Positions 22,945 through 34,366 of a stretch of DNA of 64,000 nt are shown in pieces; position 1 is the first letter of the stretch; each line of letters starts with the position of its first letter. The translations under genes were made by a program, and so were the position numbers. This DNA comes from Ceratopteris richardii. Its lineage: Eukaryota > Streptophyta > Polypodiopsida > Polypodiales > Pteridaceae. The stretch lies in NCBI GenBank assembly GCA_020310875.1, contig CM035413.1, forward strand, positions 167,426,996 through 167,490,995. Reading direction: 5' to 3'. A model generated the notes under the pieces. That model was not told where the DNA came from, searched no databases, and saw only the letters and a program-made list of their open reading frames with translations.

Positions 22945-24370
22945 TGGCGGAGTTTAGGCAAGTTTTGAGAGCTGAACAAGTTGAAGACTTGTTCACTCAA
23001 TACAATGCTTTTGGCCTAACTCTCAAGAACACTGCATTGAGTGTGTTTCAAGTGCTTCGCCAAGGTCAGTTTAGAAATATAGATCAACTTCTTGAAGCAT
23101 TCATCATTGAGTTCTCTAAGAGTGGTATTAGGCGTAACACATCCTCCTTGATGTACAGCTTGAAGCAAACACCTCAAGAGACAGTGAGGCTCCTAGGAAG
23201 AAGATTTAGGCAATGCCTAGAGAGATGCCGTGCTCTAGAGTTACCCACTCTAGCCAAAAAAGTGGCCTTATTTCTAGATGGATTGTTAAGTACCAAATTG
23301 AGATCATACGTGTACTTGAAGGACCCTAGATCCATATAAGAGTGTGTATGCATGTGCATAGACATCGAGGATAATGTAGGGGAGGAATTAGAGCTTTCAA
23401 AGATCTATAAAGACTTAGATAGTGCCACTAGCCTCACTTCCACACAATCCACATTGATAGAGGATCTGGCAGAGAAGGTAGCTCAGAAATTAGGAGCTGC
23501 TAGCAAGCAGATTCCTAGATTTTCCTAGGAAAACGGTGCTATACCTGTGGAGGAGACCATATGGCTAATGTGTGCCCAATCATGGCTCAACCCCAAGTGA
23601 ACCCTAACAGCCAATACTGCACCATAGAAAGGAGATATACCAACCACACTGCACAAGATTGCCCATACAATAAACAAGCTATTAGACAAAACTATCCTCT
23701 GTCATATCCACAACCAAGAAAATACCACAATGAGTACCCACAACAGCAGATGGTAGGCCCCAACAACCCTACCAAACACCCTATCAAGAGTGGCAAAGAC
23801 CTCAACCAGTTCTAGCGCAGCAACCCCCTCCTCAAGCCAATGTTATTCCAGTAAAGTATGCAGCTACAGAAGAAAACCTGAATATAGCCTTAGTCCTAGT
23901 AACACCATTGCTTTCAGAAAGTGACCCAAGTGATCATAGTTTTGAGTCCACTCATATTGATAGCCCACAGGCTTACTACATGCAGTCACCTGAGCATAAT
24001 GAGTCATATTATTATGAAGACCCGAGCGAGCCTAGTTGGGAGCTGAGTATGAAAATATCATGTACGCAAACCCCAACTCTAAAGCTCAACCTAGGCACAT
24101 AAGACCCCCATTTCCTAGAGGACCATGCTACTGATGTCAAGGAGATCACCTCATTCTCGACTGCCCTATGCCTGCACTGAGACAACCCCAATCTGTGGCA
24201 TTTCAAGGTTTTTGCCTAGATTGTGGGAAGAAGCACCTGTTACGAGATTGTCCCAAGAACCCCATCAATATGAAAAAAATCACTCCTATCAATGTTATTG
24301 GGTTAGTGGTAGACTCCATGGGAAGTGTGACTTCAACGACCCCAGTGCAAGTCATCACAAGAGCTTAGGA
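22945..24370 (+). pseudogene. G2 Gag, capsid and nucleocapsid part
   Basis: Capsid-like retrotransposon Gag domain: AEFRQVLRAEQVEDLFTQYN, EFSKSGIRRNTSSLMYSL, TPQETVRLLGRRFRQCLERC, LFLDGLLSTKLRSYVYLKDP. Knuckles of form C-x2-C-x3-H-x4-C follow: CYTCGGDHMANVC near 23540 and a CLDCGKKHLLRDC type near 24215, with YCTIERRYTNHTAQDC between. The GG-type short-spaced knuckle is usual in Athila/Tat-like elements. Confidence 0.88.
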
Positions 24371-25539
24371 ACTTAAGCAAAACCAAGACTTAGGCCAGGA
24401 ACAGAGCTCTAAGGTTAGCAAGACCGAGAGTCAAAATAAGAAAAGGAAAAGAGCTTGGAGGGATAGCTGAGAGAGAACGAAAAGGCAATGGGTAAGGAAG
24501 ATGAGCAAACTTGAGGAAAGCCTAAGAGAAACAAAAGCCAAGATAATTGAACTCACATCTCAAGCGCACTCTCACACAACTCCACTACCATCATTCCCAT
24601 CACCCTCAAACCCACCACCTTCTAACTCAGCTCACACAATCCCACCCCCACCTAGAGTAGGATCAATCTTAGAAGATCCCACTCCCGAGGACATAGAGAT
24701 GATGCTTGAAACATATCAGGCTAGAATACGAGAAGGGCCACACGTAACGGAACATGAAAAGTGCTACCCTAGAGCTGACATAGAACCCAAACGAACTAAA
24801 CTTTGTGTTAAGATGGTGGAATTGGCTCAAACCATGTTTGAAGCCAGTCGTCTCTTTAACTGCTCTAGTTCAGCCAAGATGCAACTGCATTTTGATGGAC
24901 TATTAGCCAGATTGGAGAGGCTAATTGCAAAATCTGACAAGGATCCCACCTCTCAAGGTAAGGACAAGGCCAGTGGAAGAATGAGCATTCCTCCTAAGGG
25001 CGCATATGTGCCTAATTCCACTGAACTAGACACCACTTGTTCTATGAATCGATATTCCCAAGAATTTCTAAAAGAAATTCAAGAAGAAAAATGGGCAAAA
25101 GAGAGTGAAATCCCTCCTCCTATTGAACTTGTGAATGACTTACACGACCAATTCCCACAAGACATTCCCTCCATCTATGGAGAACAGGAGGATGTCCCAT
25201 CAAGTGAATGGTTAGACTTCGAGTCTAATTCCCTACAAGAATTGCCTCATTTCACAGGCCCATGGGAAGCAAAGTCCACTTGTATGAGGGCACCCACTGT
25301 TATGGTAAGAAAGGAAGATTCAGTCATCCCTAGGAATACATAGGTAGTGAAGAACACTTAAGTGTAGTGCAATCTCACTTTAGAAGAACTACTCGAAGTG
25401 AAGCCAGAATTATGGAAACATGTAGCCAACCAAGAGCCAGAAGTAGGGAAACCTCGTTCCCAGGTAGGATCTCATAGATTAGTACCAAAAATACCCTTGG
25501 ACAAGATAGGAGATATGAGCGAAGGAGAACAAGGAAACA
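24371..25539 (+). pseudogene. G2 Gag-Pol linker
   Basis: Begins with a basic, probably coiled-coil stretch (RAWRDS, KMSKLEESLRETKAKI), then proline-rich sequence (PSPSNPPPSNSAHTIPPPP), then a helical block with HEKCYPRADIEPKRTKLC and AQTMFEASRLFNCSSSAKMQ. It also has QEFLKEIQEEKWAKES. The same blocks are in G4 (about 38700-39700, minus) and in the fragment 49550-50220. No known domain. Confidence 0.75.
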
Positions 25540-26290
25540 CCTATCTTCCCATCACTCATCAAGGATACACCACCAAGGCGATTTTGGACTCAGGTGCAAG
25601 AGTTGGAATTGCTACTACTTCCGTATGGAAGCGATGGGGCAAGCTAGCACTCAGGCCCACAAGAATGAAATTATAGAAGGCTGATGGTCACATAGAAATA
25701 CCCTTGGGGCTTTTAGAAGGGATAACTCTTACCACTTGTGGTGTAGAGTTTGAGCATACTTTTGCTATCTATGACTTTAGTTATGACATTTCAGTCTTCA
25801 CAATAGAACCAATCATGTGTGATTTGGTTATTGAAGAAGGTGAACCTAGCACTGATGCATTCGAGGATGCAAGTGACTCCGATCTAGAGTCAATTATTAT
25901 GGATACACCTTTTCCATCAGATGAGGAATATTTCTATGAGGTGGAAGCTCACCTGCAAAGACACGAAGAACTTACAAACGATGTGAGATTAGCCACACAA
26001 GTAACCACTAAGAATGAAGGCAAGAAGAGGAAGAAGAGAGAAGTCAAACCAAATGAGGAAGAATCCTTGTTTGAGGTCCCGGAAAACTTTAAGAAGTATG
26101 AGATAGAAGATAGGAGAATCATGATAAGAATGCCTAAACGTGATGTACAAGCAGGAGAGGGCTATGATAACAAAGAAACCACCAAGAAAATTGTTGTAAC
26201 CATAGAAGAAGGAAAAGAAAAATGCACATACATAGGACATGATCTGAGGGAGGAAGAGGAGCAAGAGTTAATAGCCTTGTTAAGAGAATA
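25540..26290 (+). pseudogene. G2 protease and PR-RT linker
   Basis: Protease core AILDSGARVGIATTSVWKRWG near 25577 and LLEGITLTTCGVEFEHTFAI near 25710. The acidic linker follows, with GKKRKKREVKPNEEESLFEV and ENFKKYEIEDRR, ending in CTYIGHDL. Shorter than in G1 and G4. Confidence 0.82.
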
Positions 26291-27640
26291 GAGAGATGTA
26301 TTCGCATGGAGTTACAAGGACTTAAACGGGGTAGACTTTGACATATGCTCACATACAATTCCCATCACCACAGATGCCAAACCCTCTAAGCAGAATCCAT
26401 ACAACTATAATGACAATTATGATGCCAAGATCAAAGAAGAGATATTTTGCTTGGCCAAAGCAAGATTTATCTATGAAATTGAGCACACTGAATGGGTGTC
26501 CCCCATTGTAGTGGTGCCGAAAAAGAATGGCAAGCTACGTGTATGCATTAACTTGAAGAAGGTTAACACAGGCACTATCAGAGATAGTTATCTGCTTCCT
26601 ATCACTAAGCATCTACTAGAAAGAGTAGCAGGCAAGGAAGTATACAATTTCCTTGACCGGTTCTCTGGTTACAATCAAGTAGCCATTGCACCAGAAGATC
26701 AACATAAGACAGCTTTTACCATAGAGTGGGGCATATTTGCTTTTTGGGTTATGCCATTTGGTCTAACCAATCCACCAACTACCTTTCAGAGGTTGATGTG
26801 TCATGTGTTCAAAGAGTTCTTGAGGGAAAACTTGGAAGTCTATGTTGATGATCTTTGTGCTCATTCCAACATTAAACAAACACATATACCTGAATGCAGA
26901 CAAATCTTTGACAAATGCACAGAATATCAAGTCTTCTTGAACCTAGAAAAATGTGTTTTTATGGTCAGGCAAGATTCTAGGACACATAGTGTCAAAGAAT
27001 GGCATATCTACAGATGAGGAGAAAGTGAGAGCTATTGCATAGCTACCTACGCCAAAGAATGTCAAGGAAGTACAAGCTTTCATGGGGCATTGTGGCTATT
27101 ACCGACGTTTCATACATATGTATGCAATCATTGTCAAGCCTCTATACTCCATTCTGACTAACTTTGAGTGGATAGATGAATGTGAAACCTTCTTTAATGA
27201 GCTTAAACAAATATTATGTTCAGCACGAATCCTAACTGCACGAGACTGGAACAAGCCCTTCCATGTTCATGTGGATGCATCTAATTATGCTATTGGATGT
27301 GTACTAGCACAACCCACGAGTGAAGGTAATATGGATCTTCCAATAGCCTATGCTAGTAGACAATTGAATGCAGCTGTACAAAACTATACGACTACCGAAC
27401 GAGAAGGATTGGGCATGGTATGTGCGGTCAAAAAGTTTAGACACTATTTGCTTGCAAATAAGTTTAAATTTTTTTAGTGATCATCAAGCTCTATTGTAGT
27501 TCGTAAACAAGCCATGCAATAAAGGTAGATTAGTAAGATGGTTCCTCTTACTAATGGAATATGACTTTGAGGTAGTGGTGAGGAAAGGCAAGACTCACTT
27601 GAGAGCAGATCATCTCTCGAGGCTCACATTTAGAGAGGCC
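26291..27640 (+). pseudogene. G2 reverse transcriptase and RNase H
   Basis: RT motifs WVSPIVVVPKKNGKLRVCIN, FSGYNQVAIAPEDQHKTAF, MPFGLTN, EVYVDDLCAHS; RNase H from about 27240 with FHVHVDASNYAIGCVLAQP, TEREGLGMVCAVKKFRHYLL and HLRADHLSRL. Same architecture as G1, clearly more diverged at nucleotide level. Confidence 0.9.
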
Positions 27641-28574
27641 CCACAAGGAGTATCAAATGATCTTCTTGATGCTTACTTGTTTAATTTGGAAGTTGTAACG
27701 CAGTGGGCCAAGACATTAGTGCCAGTATTGACATACCGGCCTAAACACCCAGTAATGAACACTCAAGATAAGGAGGTAGTAAAAGCCCAGAAGTACCATA
27801 TCATGGCAGGGGCTATGTACAAGCATACAGATCAAGGAATATTAGCTTGTTGTGTGGAAGAGGAGGAGTACGCAAAGTGGTTGCAATTAGCACATGTGGA
27901 TGCATTAGAGCAACACTACTCAAGGCAAAGAACTTTACAAACACTAAGGAGACTCGGAGTGCACTGGCGAACTATGGAAGCAGATGTCCATAGGATGCGC
28001 AATGAATGCCCAATCTATAGCATTAGGCCTCTAGTGGAACATGCCACTCTTTATCGAGTGTCTTTTGCGCCAGATTGGAGCGAGCCACTAGTAGCTTTCT
28101 TGAGGACAAAAACCTTACCCCAAGATATGACGTTGGCTAGACAAAGCTTAGAACAAGATGCACTAGACTACTGACTCATTGGAGATAATTTATACGTGTG
28201 GTAAAGATGGTTACCTAAGATTGTGTGTCCATGAGAGTGAATATCTTGATATCTTGGAAACTGCTCACCAAGGTGTAGCAAGAGGACATTTTGGACTAGA
28301 TCGGGTGATCGAGGCAATACTATTTGCAGGTCTTTGGTGGCCAACCCTTCACATGGATGCACATACCTACATGAAGAGATGTGATGTTTGTCAGTGAATG
28401 AAGTATCATATACGCAAAGATGAGATGCCATTGAAACCTATGATGGGTGGACATGCATTCTCTAAATGGGGAATACACTTGGTTGGTCCTATTAATCCCT
28501 CAACTAAGGGTTCCCATGCTGAATACATTATTATGGCCACGGACTATCTAACCAAATGGGTAGAAGTAAAAGCT
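27641..28574 (+). pseudogene. G2 integrase, partial, with two H2C2 modules
   Basis: First zinc-binding module about 27870-28050 (LRRLGVHW... RPLVEHATLYRVS), second about 28260-28395 (AHQGVARGHFGLDRV... AGLWWPTLHMDAHTY, CDVCQ). The start of the DDE core follows (FSKWGIHLVGPINPS, YIIMATDYLTKWVEVKA). At about 28574 the sequence changes to the X family. Confidence 0.82.
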
Positions 28575-29025
28575 GGGCAACAATGAGTTGAAGAAGTTTG
28601 AACTTACCTTGGAATTAGTAAGGGCTTTGAACATGCACGACATGCATGTGCCCTCAGAGAAGGATGCATTGGTACCTTGTAACATGAAAAATTGCAAACT
28701 ACAAAAGTTAAAAGATATGGCGGCACTCACACCAAATGTGTCCATCCCTCTTCGCATGTGCATGCAACATTTTGCATTTCCTGGTCAAGATTGATTCACT
28801 CATCCCCACAAACGGATCTGGTTCACTCTTTACTTGGCAAAGACAGGTGCACTAATGATTAAGCTTCATGTATGGATTATGGAGCGATTGTATGGAGCAA
28901 ATAAAAGGCCATCTAGGAAGCTAGTGGTGAATGGTTGTTGTGCAATCACGCACATCATCTACAAGTGTTTAGCATATGATGTACCCATTGAGCGCGCATC
29001 GCTTGGTCACAATTACAAATGTTGA
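28575..29025 (+). pseudogene. X-family coding remnant (copy 2)
   Basis: Unrecognised coding family. Conserved with 44690-45060: a MH-P-E segment, then TP-x-x-S-x-PL-x-x-CMQHFAF, then a PHK-x-IWF-x-LYLA segment and a helical W-I-M-E-R-L-Y. Placed immediately after partial integrase, which is where Athila-type elements carry an extra envelope-like or plant-transposon-protein frame; I cannot show that it is one. About 100 bp of plain sequence follow. Confidence 0.5.
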
Positions 29026-29191
29026 AGGACTAGTGGTATGGGGGGTGGGAAGTGAGAACCGGGAGGCGGGAAGGCCATTAAAGAAGGCGTGGTGATAGGG
29101 AATCCAAGAAATGTGGATCTAGTGTTAGGATGGCCTATGACAAAGGGCATGTAGGTTGGTTGTCCTATGGCAAGCTCCATGAAGGATTCAA

Positions 29192-30060
29192 TTATAATGG
29201 TGGTGGCATGATATATAGGGTTGTCAAAGAGGACAACAAGGTGGAACTAGAGGTGGGACTTCGGTAGATGAAAGTTTGCTCTATAGGGTTAGTAGTCGAG
29301 GTGACATCTATAGCTTCTGTTCGAGGAGGTGATGGTGGGGGTGTTGGTGGTAGTGGCTCTATTAACTCTTCATGGGTGGTTGTTGGTTCATGGCTAGGAG
29401 TTTTGATTGTTTGGGAGGTTGTCTCAATTGGTCTAGATGTGATAGTAGGTTCTTCCATAGTGGTAATGGGAATTTGAAGGTTTTTGCCTAATCGTGGTCC
29501 TGTTTGGAATCTTCTTGGATCATATTGAATAGGAGGCCTCCGTATTGCTGATCGGACTCCTTCCACTACACCATATGTTTTGGTCATCAATAGGAGACTT
29601 TCACTGTATTCAGAGTCAACGCCAGCTTCTTCCAAGAGCTGGGCCATGAGCATTCTACTGTTCTATTTAGTGAGTAATTGTTGTGTCCGCACTCACTCCA
29701 TTATCTCATATAACCTCTGGAGTTCCGCTGTGTATGCTGGGGCCCTCATGGTTTCTTCTTCTGCTTCTTCTTCTTCCTCTTCTTCTTCCTCTTCTTCTCC
29801 CTCTGGGCATTTTAGTTGTTGAGATGAAGTTCTCTACTCATCATCATCCCAATGTACATGGTGGCCTACTGTGGATTTCCTTCGTCCTTCGGAAGAGGTG
29901 CCATGTTCTTCCATTTTTGAAAAGAATTCTACATTGGACACTTGCATATTCTACAAGAAGGATTCAAAATCGAAGGTAGACATCCCTTCAACGTAAATCT
30001 CTAGTGGTAGCAAATTTAGATTCCGATGGGATGGGGGGAGTCGATGGGGCAGCTCATGAT
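29192..30060 (-). pseudogene. X-family C-terminal remnant (copy 3, opposite strand)
   Basis: On the minus strand: a glutamate run from GAA/GAG repeats (about 29755-29810), RAPAYTAELQRLYEIME, then LLEEAGVDSEYSESLLLMTK and RRPPIQYDPRRFQTGPRLGKNLQIPI, then a long T/P-rich tail (EPTITSRPIETTSQTIK, PLPPTPPPSPPRTE). It matches 45690-45980, which has an acidic run, LYHTMQAV, FEEAYIQGFRELVKSVGTNE and PLPKFDPRRIHLLSKPGQYI. The orientation opposite to copy 2 means the locus is rearranged. Function unknown. Confidence 0.5.
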
Positions 30061-30756
30061 GTGCCTTCAGATCTAGACAAGCCTCTCATGCACTTGGATT
30101 GACCATGACTTCCTTTCTAGAATGTTTCAAGCCACCACCCAACCCTTCACGTTGATCCCATTCCCAACATCCACACCACACTTATGACCACTATCACACA
30201 CACACCACCTACCACTCCAATATATATGGTAGACACCAATATCACCCCCATGGCCAAAAGCATCGACATTTCACCACCAACAACACCCCCCCTCCCCCCA
30301 CACTTCCACCATCCCCCATCCCTCCTCCACGAATTTTGCCTGCACACACATCTCTAGTAGACACAGCATTCACACTTCCCATCCCCCAATTCCCTTCCCT
30401 TGCATCTTCCACTGTACAAACCACACCTTCATCTATAGGTAATGCATTTGATACCATGTCCATGTGTATGTCACAATTAAGGATAGAACACAATCAGCTA
30501 CAAGCACATAACCAAAGGTTACAAGAGCACTGTGAAGCACTACAACAATGCCTTGCTACATTGGAAGAGGATAATGCCAGTCTCCAAACTCAATTTCAAA
30601 CATTATAGGAAGCTCATAGCATATTGGAAGCAAAGTCACAAAGCGTAGATCAAGAAGCAATCCAAGTGGTGGAAGGCCACCTACAAATACAGATGGAACG
30701 CAACTCAAAACTCTAGCACAATATTGCACTACTCAAGCGACACCTTGCAATAGCTA
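30061..30756 (+). pseudogene. Proline/threonine-rich and coiled-coil remnant
   Basis: A T/P-rich stretch (about 30130-30340, HTPPTTPIYMVDTNITP) leads to an open frame at 30336-30608 with a clear coiled coil: QLRIEHNQLQAHNQRLQEHC, EALQQCLATLEEDNASLQTQ. The heptad-like, Q/L/E-rich pattern continues weakly to about 30720. It precedes the PR2-like domain. No family recognised. Confidence 0.5.
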
Positions 30757-31230
30757 TGCCATGAGCTCAGGGCTTTAATTGATTTAGGTGTTGTGACTAG
30801 TGCAATTAGATGGTCCCACTATAAGGACTCAAGAATAGAAATGCGAACAATTGAGGCATACCTCATAGGGTAAGGAGGCATGGAAACCCTTTGCATGGGT
30901 GAGGTGGACCTTCCTATCCTCATACACGAAGTGACCATGATAGTGAAGCTCTTAGTGTGCCATGACAATGACCTGATAGAACCCCTAATCCTTGGCCAAG
31001 ATTGGCTATACGATCACTCAGTGGACCTAAATCTTAGACAAGGCTCCTTGTAGATTGCAACCTTAGACCAACAACGAGTGATATTTCTTGACTTCCCTAA
31101 CAACACTCCACGTGAGGTATATAACTCTAGACCATATGAACTGCATGCGAAGGAGGATCGGAAGATCTTTGGCAAGATAAGTCACATTACGTCTACACCA
31201 ACCCACGTGGGCTTGGCGATGGACAATTGA
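30757..31230 (+). pseudogene. PR2-like retropepsin remnant (second copy)
   Basis: RALIDLGVVTSAIRW, EAYLIG, GEVDLPILIHEVTMIVKLLV, EPLILGQDWLYDHSVDLNLR. It matches G1 4390-4740 block by block. It ends in LGQDWLYDH, the chromovirus-like type. It is preceded here by a coiled coil and not by integrase, which shows that the module exists apart from the G1 copy. Confidence 0.62.
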
Positions 31231-31316
31231 CATTCAGAAGAACGTCAACAGATTTTCCCCTCGGCTTCCTACAAACTAGAAGGGGTCACCACTTAACAAC
31301 TGGGAAAAATGGGGAC

Positions 31317-31400
31317 CATCAGCGGCCAGGTGGGTTGCATCAGCGGTCAGGTGGGTTGCATCAGCGGTCAGGTGGACTGCATCAGTGGATAAATGGGCAC
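31317..31400 (+). repeat. 21-bp tandem repeat, four units
   Basis: Unit CATCAGCGGTCAGGTGGGTTG at 31317, 31338, 31359 and 31380; the last is diverged. In one frame it reads HQRSGGL repeated. 21 bp is a multiple of three, so expansion would keep a frame open. Confidence 0.9.
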
Positions 31401-32366
31401 AACACCCTGCAGTGCCCATCCTTCCACACTTACTACGGATTGGCCTAGATTTATGGTACAAAATGATGCACTTCCTAATAGGCAAGTTTCACAAGTGTTG
31501 GACCTCCCTTCTTTTCCAAAGTAGAGTGTTAACTAGAACTCTCACCCACGACCACAAGGGAGTCAACCAGGATTGAGGAACCCAAACTGATGATCGTACT
31601 CGATGACATAAAACAAGCAGCAGTATCAGCTTCACAAAGCAAGCGGCATGAAACAAGTATGGATGCCAAAAGGACAAACAACACCGACAGTTTTCAACAA
31701 TGCAGACAATCATAAGACAAAGTTTCAGCGAATTCAAAGGCAATATTCAACATCCCCTCGATCTTCTTCTATAAGTATGAACATTCGATAGATTTGGATC
31801 GCCAAGCAGTACTTAATCAACAGACCCACACCCACGCAGATATGGGTACCCAAGCAGTGTATTATAGCTTAACACTCAAGCCATGTGACATATAACCCTC
31901 AGAAATCTCTTCCACCCTCCCCACCACCACATCCAATATCACCTTTTGTCCCTCAGCAAAAACATACCACCAACTTAGCAACCCCTAGGAAATGGATACG
32001 GAAATGTATACAGAAGCCTCCTCATGAACTGTTGTCTAATGTTACTCCCATCCCGAATAACCAACCCCCTTGTAATAATTCTTTCACAACTAAACTTTGT
32101 ATAAACTCAACCATACTAACCCAACATTACGTGTAATAACATATCATCAAGCAATGTATGCACTATCTAAAGCATGTAGGTGTCTAAAGACCTGCATTAG
32201 TTTTGCAAAAATCATTCCATAGACCACCTCACAACACTCGGCTACATGGGTTACACATCCGTTATGGAAAGGGATTGCGGTCTCGCCTAGTTGGGATCAT
32301 GAATAATTTCCATACTAATGTGCTAATCTTTTGTAGCAGATCTTCTCCACATTTGCATCACTCATC
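31401..32366 (+). pseudogene. W-V-P-K segment and spacer
   Basis: Between about 31640 and 31865 are KQVWMPKGQ, RIAKQ-like and TQIWVPKQ motifs, a loose third copy of the W-V-P-K segment, again downstream of PR2. A serine/proline-rich stretch follows (PPSPPPHPISPFVPQQK near 31910). From about 32120 to 32366 nothing is recognised, except a CTTTTGTAG|CAG context near 32330 that would suit a 3' splice site upstream of the ATG at 32367. Confidence 0.45.
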
Positions 32367-32505
32367 ATGCAGACAGACGGACAATCCGTAGCTGCACCTT
32401 TGGTCAATTTTGGCAAATTACTGGCTGAACCATATCCCACATTACAACTGCCAGAGTTTCAAGGCTTGTCACGACCAATGCCGATTGATGATCCTCCTAG
32501 GGGAT
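32367..32505 (+). pseudogene. X-family copy 1, part left of G4
   Basis: Open frame from ATG at 32367 (MQTDGQSVAAPLVNFGKLL, LQLPEFQGLSRPMPIDD) up to the G4 insertion at the target repeat GGGAT. The sequence on the other side of G4 (44331 on) is the remainder of the same locus. No domain recognised in this part. Confidence 0.5.
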
Positions 32506-33115
32506 TGTAGCTCAAGCGTAAGCACCACCTCCTTTACTTGTTAATCCACGGAGACGTGAGGACCGGTATGAAGACCACGAGCAAGTGAAGGCACAAGTGC
32601 GTGAGTGAAAGCACACAAACATGCACACACATACACACACATGCGCACAAGGTAAGATCAATGAGAGGAACAATGGAAAGCTTCGATTGCAAATCAGTTC
32701 TCTTACAAAAGCTCTATTCACTAACAAGCCAACCTCAAAAATGAGCTCTCTAGCTCTTTTTATAGTTTTTCGACTAGTTTTGGCCCTGTCCAGACCTAGT
32801 GTCTGGACTAGTTAAAAATTAGGTTCCAGGGCTTATTTGAGGGCTCAAACGAAGTCTAAAAATTATAAAAATTGGTAGGATGATACTTCTAATACTCCTC
32901 AAGCTCGAGGACTCCTTGTCTTGAACAAAATGGAGTTACAAAAATAGAAAATGGTATTTATAATGGTTTTTAGTGATGGAAATCACTTTTTTTGTAGGGG
33001 ATTCTTCTAAAAATTTGACATGTACTTCTTGGAGCTCCCTACTTGTTCCTTCTTCTTGTGTGTGTCCACCTTTAAGATGTGCTTCCATGCTTGTGCTTGA
33101 ACTTGAGTTCCAACA
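32506..33115 (-). repeat. G4 3' LTR (type A, 610 bp)
   Basis: Minus strand TGTTGGAACT...GAGCTACA. TATA at 32757-32764 (minus), AC/TG microsatellite near 32612-32650. Confidence 0.95.
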
Positions 33116-33131
33116 CTCCCCCCCCCCTCTC
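33116..33131 (-). other. G4 polypurine tract
   Basis: On the minus strand GAGAGGGGGGGGGG directly before the LTR start. Confidence 0.85.
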
Positions 33132-34366
33132 GAGTCTATCGTTCGTGAAAGACCCTTCTTGTAGTGGTTGTTCCAAGTAGTGCTTTGAGAGGGAGTGTCC
33201 CTTCTGTATGAACAAAAGTCGTATGGCTTCCAGATGTGGCAGGGTTGGTTGTCTAGTTCTTCATCTATCACTGCGAGCCTTTGCAAGTTGTAGTGCCTTG
33301 GTATGCACTTCTTTGTTGGATTCCAGCATGACTGTGTCATTGTGAGTCTCCGTTGATGTCCTCTAGATCTTCCAAAGTTGATGTTCATAGTAGTCATGCC
33401 AAGTAATCATAACCCATAATGGATGATGGGTAAGTGTGTTCGTGCATGGGTTGAGGAAAATATGTGCCTTGTGCACAACCTTGTAATGTAGCCCTATGCA
33501 TGCTTACTTGGACAATGCATCGGAAGAAGTATGGTGCAAAAATTGGGGTTCGTGAGCTAAGTGCTCAAGGGTATGCCAACAAAGAGGTTTCCTAAGCTAT
33601 CATGGTTATGATGTTTCCAAAGTAAAAATACTTACCATGGAGAAGGTCGATCGATGTTCATCTCTTCGTGTTGTACACTCGGCCTTTGGGATGGAACATT
33701 GTTGATGAATGTCCGTGTTGATGGTCCACTGATGAGATCTTTTGAGTGGTTGATCGTGTCTCCTCTTTTCAAAGCATCATTTACCAAATACAGAGAATTG
33801 AATTTCTTTATATTCCTTGATAAACAACATTCGATAACTACACCAAGCTTAGTTTCACATATTCTCTTTAGCTCACCATAAGCAGGAGTCTTCTTATCTA
33901 GTATACATACAATGATTTGCAGGGTACCAGAACTACCCCTTGCAGATATCTCCTTGGATGCTCTCGTACCTACAGTAGTTAAGCATCACTCAAGTTGCGG
34001 ACCTTTGAGATCTTCCCTCCTACCAAGGTAAGGGGAAACAGTAGTTGTGGATGCCATGTTCATGCCAAGTGCTTAACATCTACCAGATAGGGCAGCAATA
34101 ATATCATTCTGCTAGTCGAGACACACTTCTATCAAAACTGATAAATGCCGAGTCATCAATGGTTCCACCTTCAACTAAGCATGACTCATTCATGTTCCAT
34201 TAGCCAAACCTGGGAAGAAGCTCTCTCTCTCTCTCTCTCTTGTATCTTTTTCTTTTTCTTTTTTTTTTCTTTTTTTTTTGTGGAACAATGTCACCAAACA
34301 AGAAGATAGATGTTAGTATTAGAAAAAATAATTGACATATGTCAATGTGCTCTTGTGCATGGGACT
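33132..34366 (-). other. G4 3' region
   Basis: Non-coding; matches the second half of the G1 3' region. It holds one copy of the 75-bp repeat (about 33455-33545) and a simple-sequence block at 34215-34285 (CT repeats then T-rich), matching the A/GA run of G1. Confidence 0.75.

Larger units (their letters stand above)
14388..28574 (+). mobile_element. G2: Ty3/gypsy retrotransposon, interrupted by G3
   Basis: 5' LTR, PBS, long leader with a palindromic array, gag, protease, linker, RT, RNase H and integrase in order on the plus strand. G3 (17902-22939) sits inside its gag with a 5-bp target repeat. No 3' LTR was found; the integrase meets X-family sequence at about 28574. It is broken, with well over ten breaks, and is the most diverged of the gypsy pol copies here. 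It appears inserted into C2 on its left. Confidence 0.85.

Noticed and set aside
28588-29025. Host gene at this position
   Set aside because: Adjacent to integrase, broken, and repeated at 44331-46000, so a transposon-associated family is more likely than a single-copy host gene.
29268-29979. Plus-strand frames with serine/glycine runs
   Set aside because: Antisense to the X-family remnant on the minus strand; the serine run is the complement of the glutamate-coding GAA/GAG repeat.
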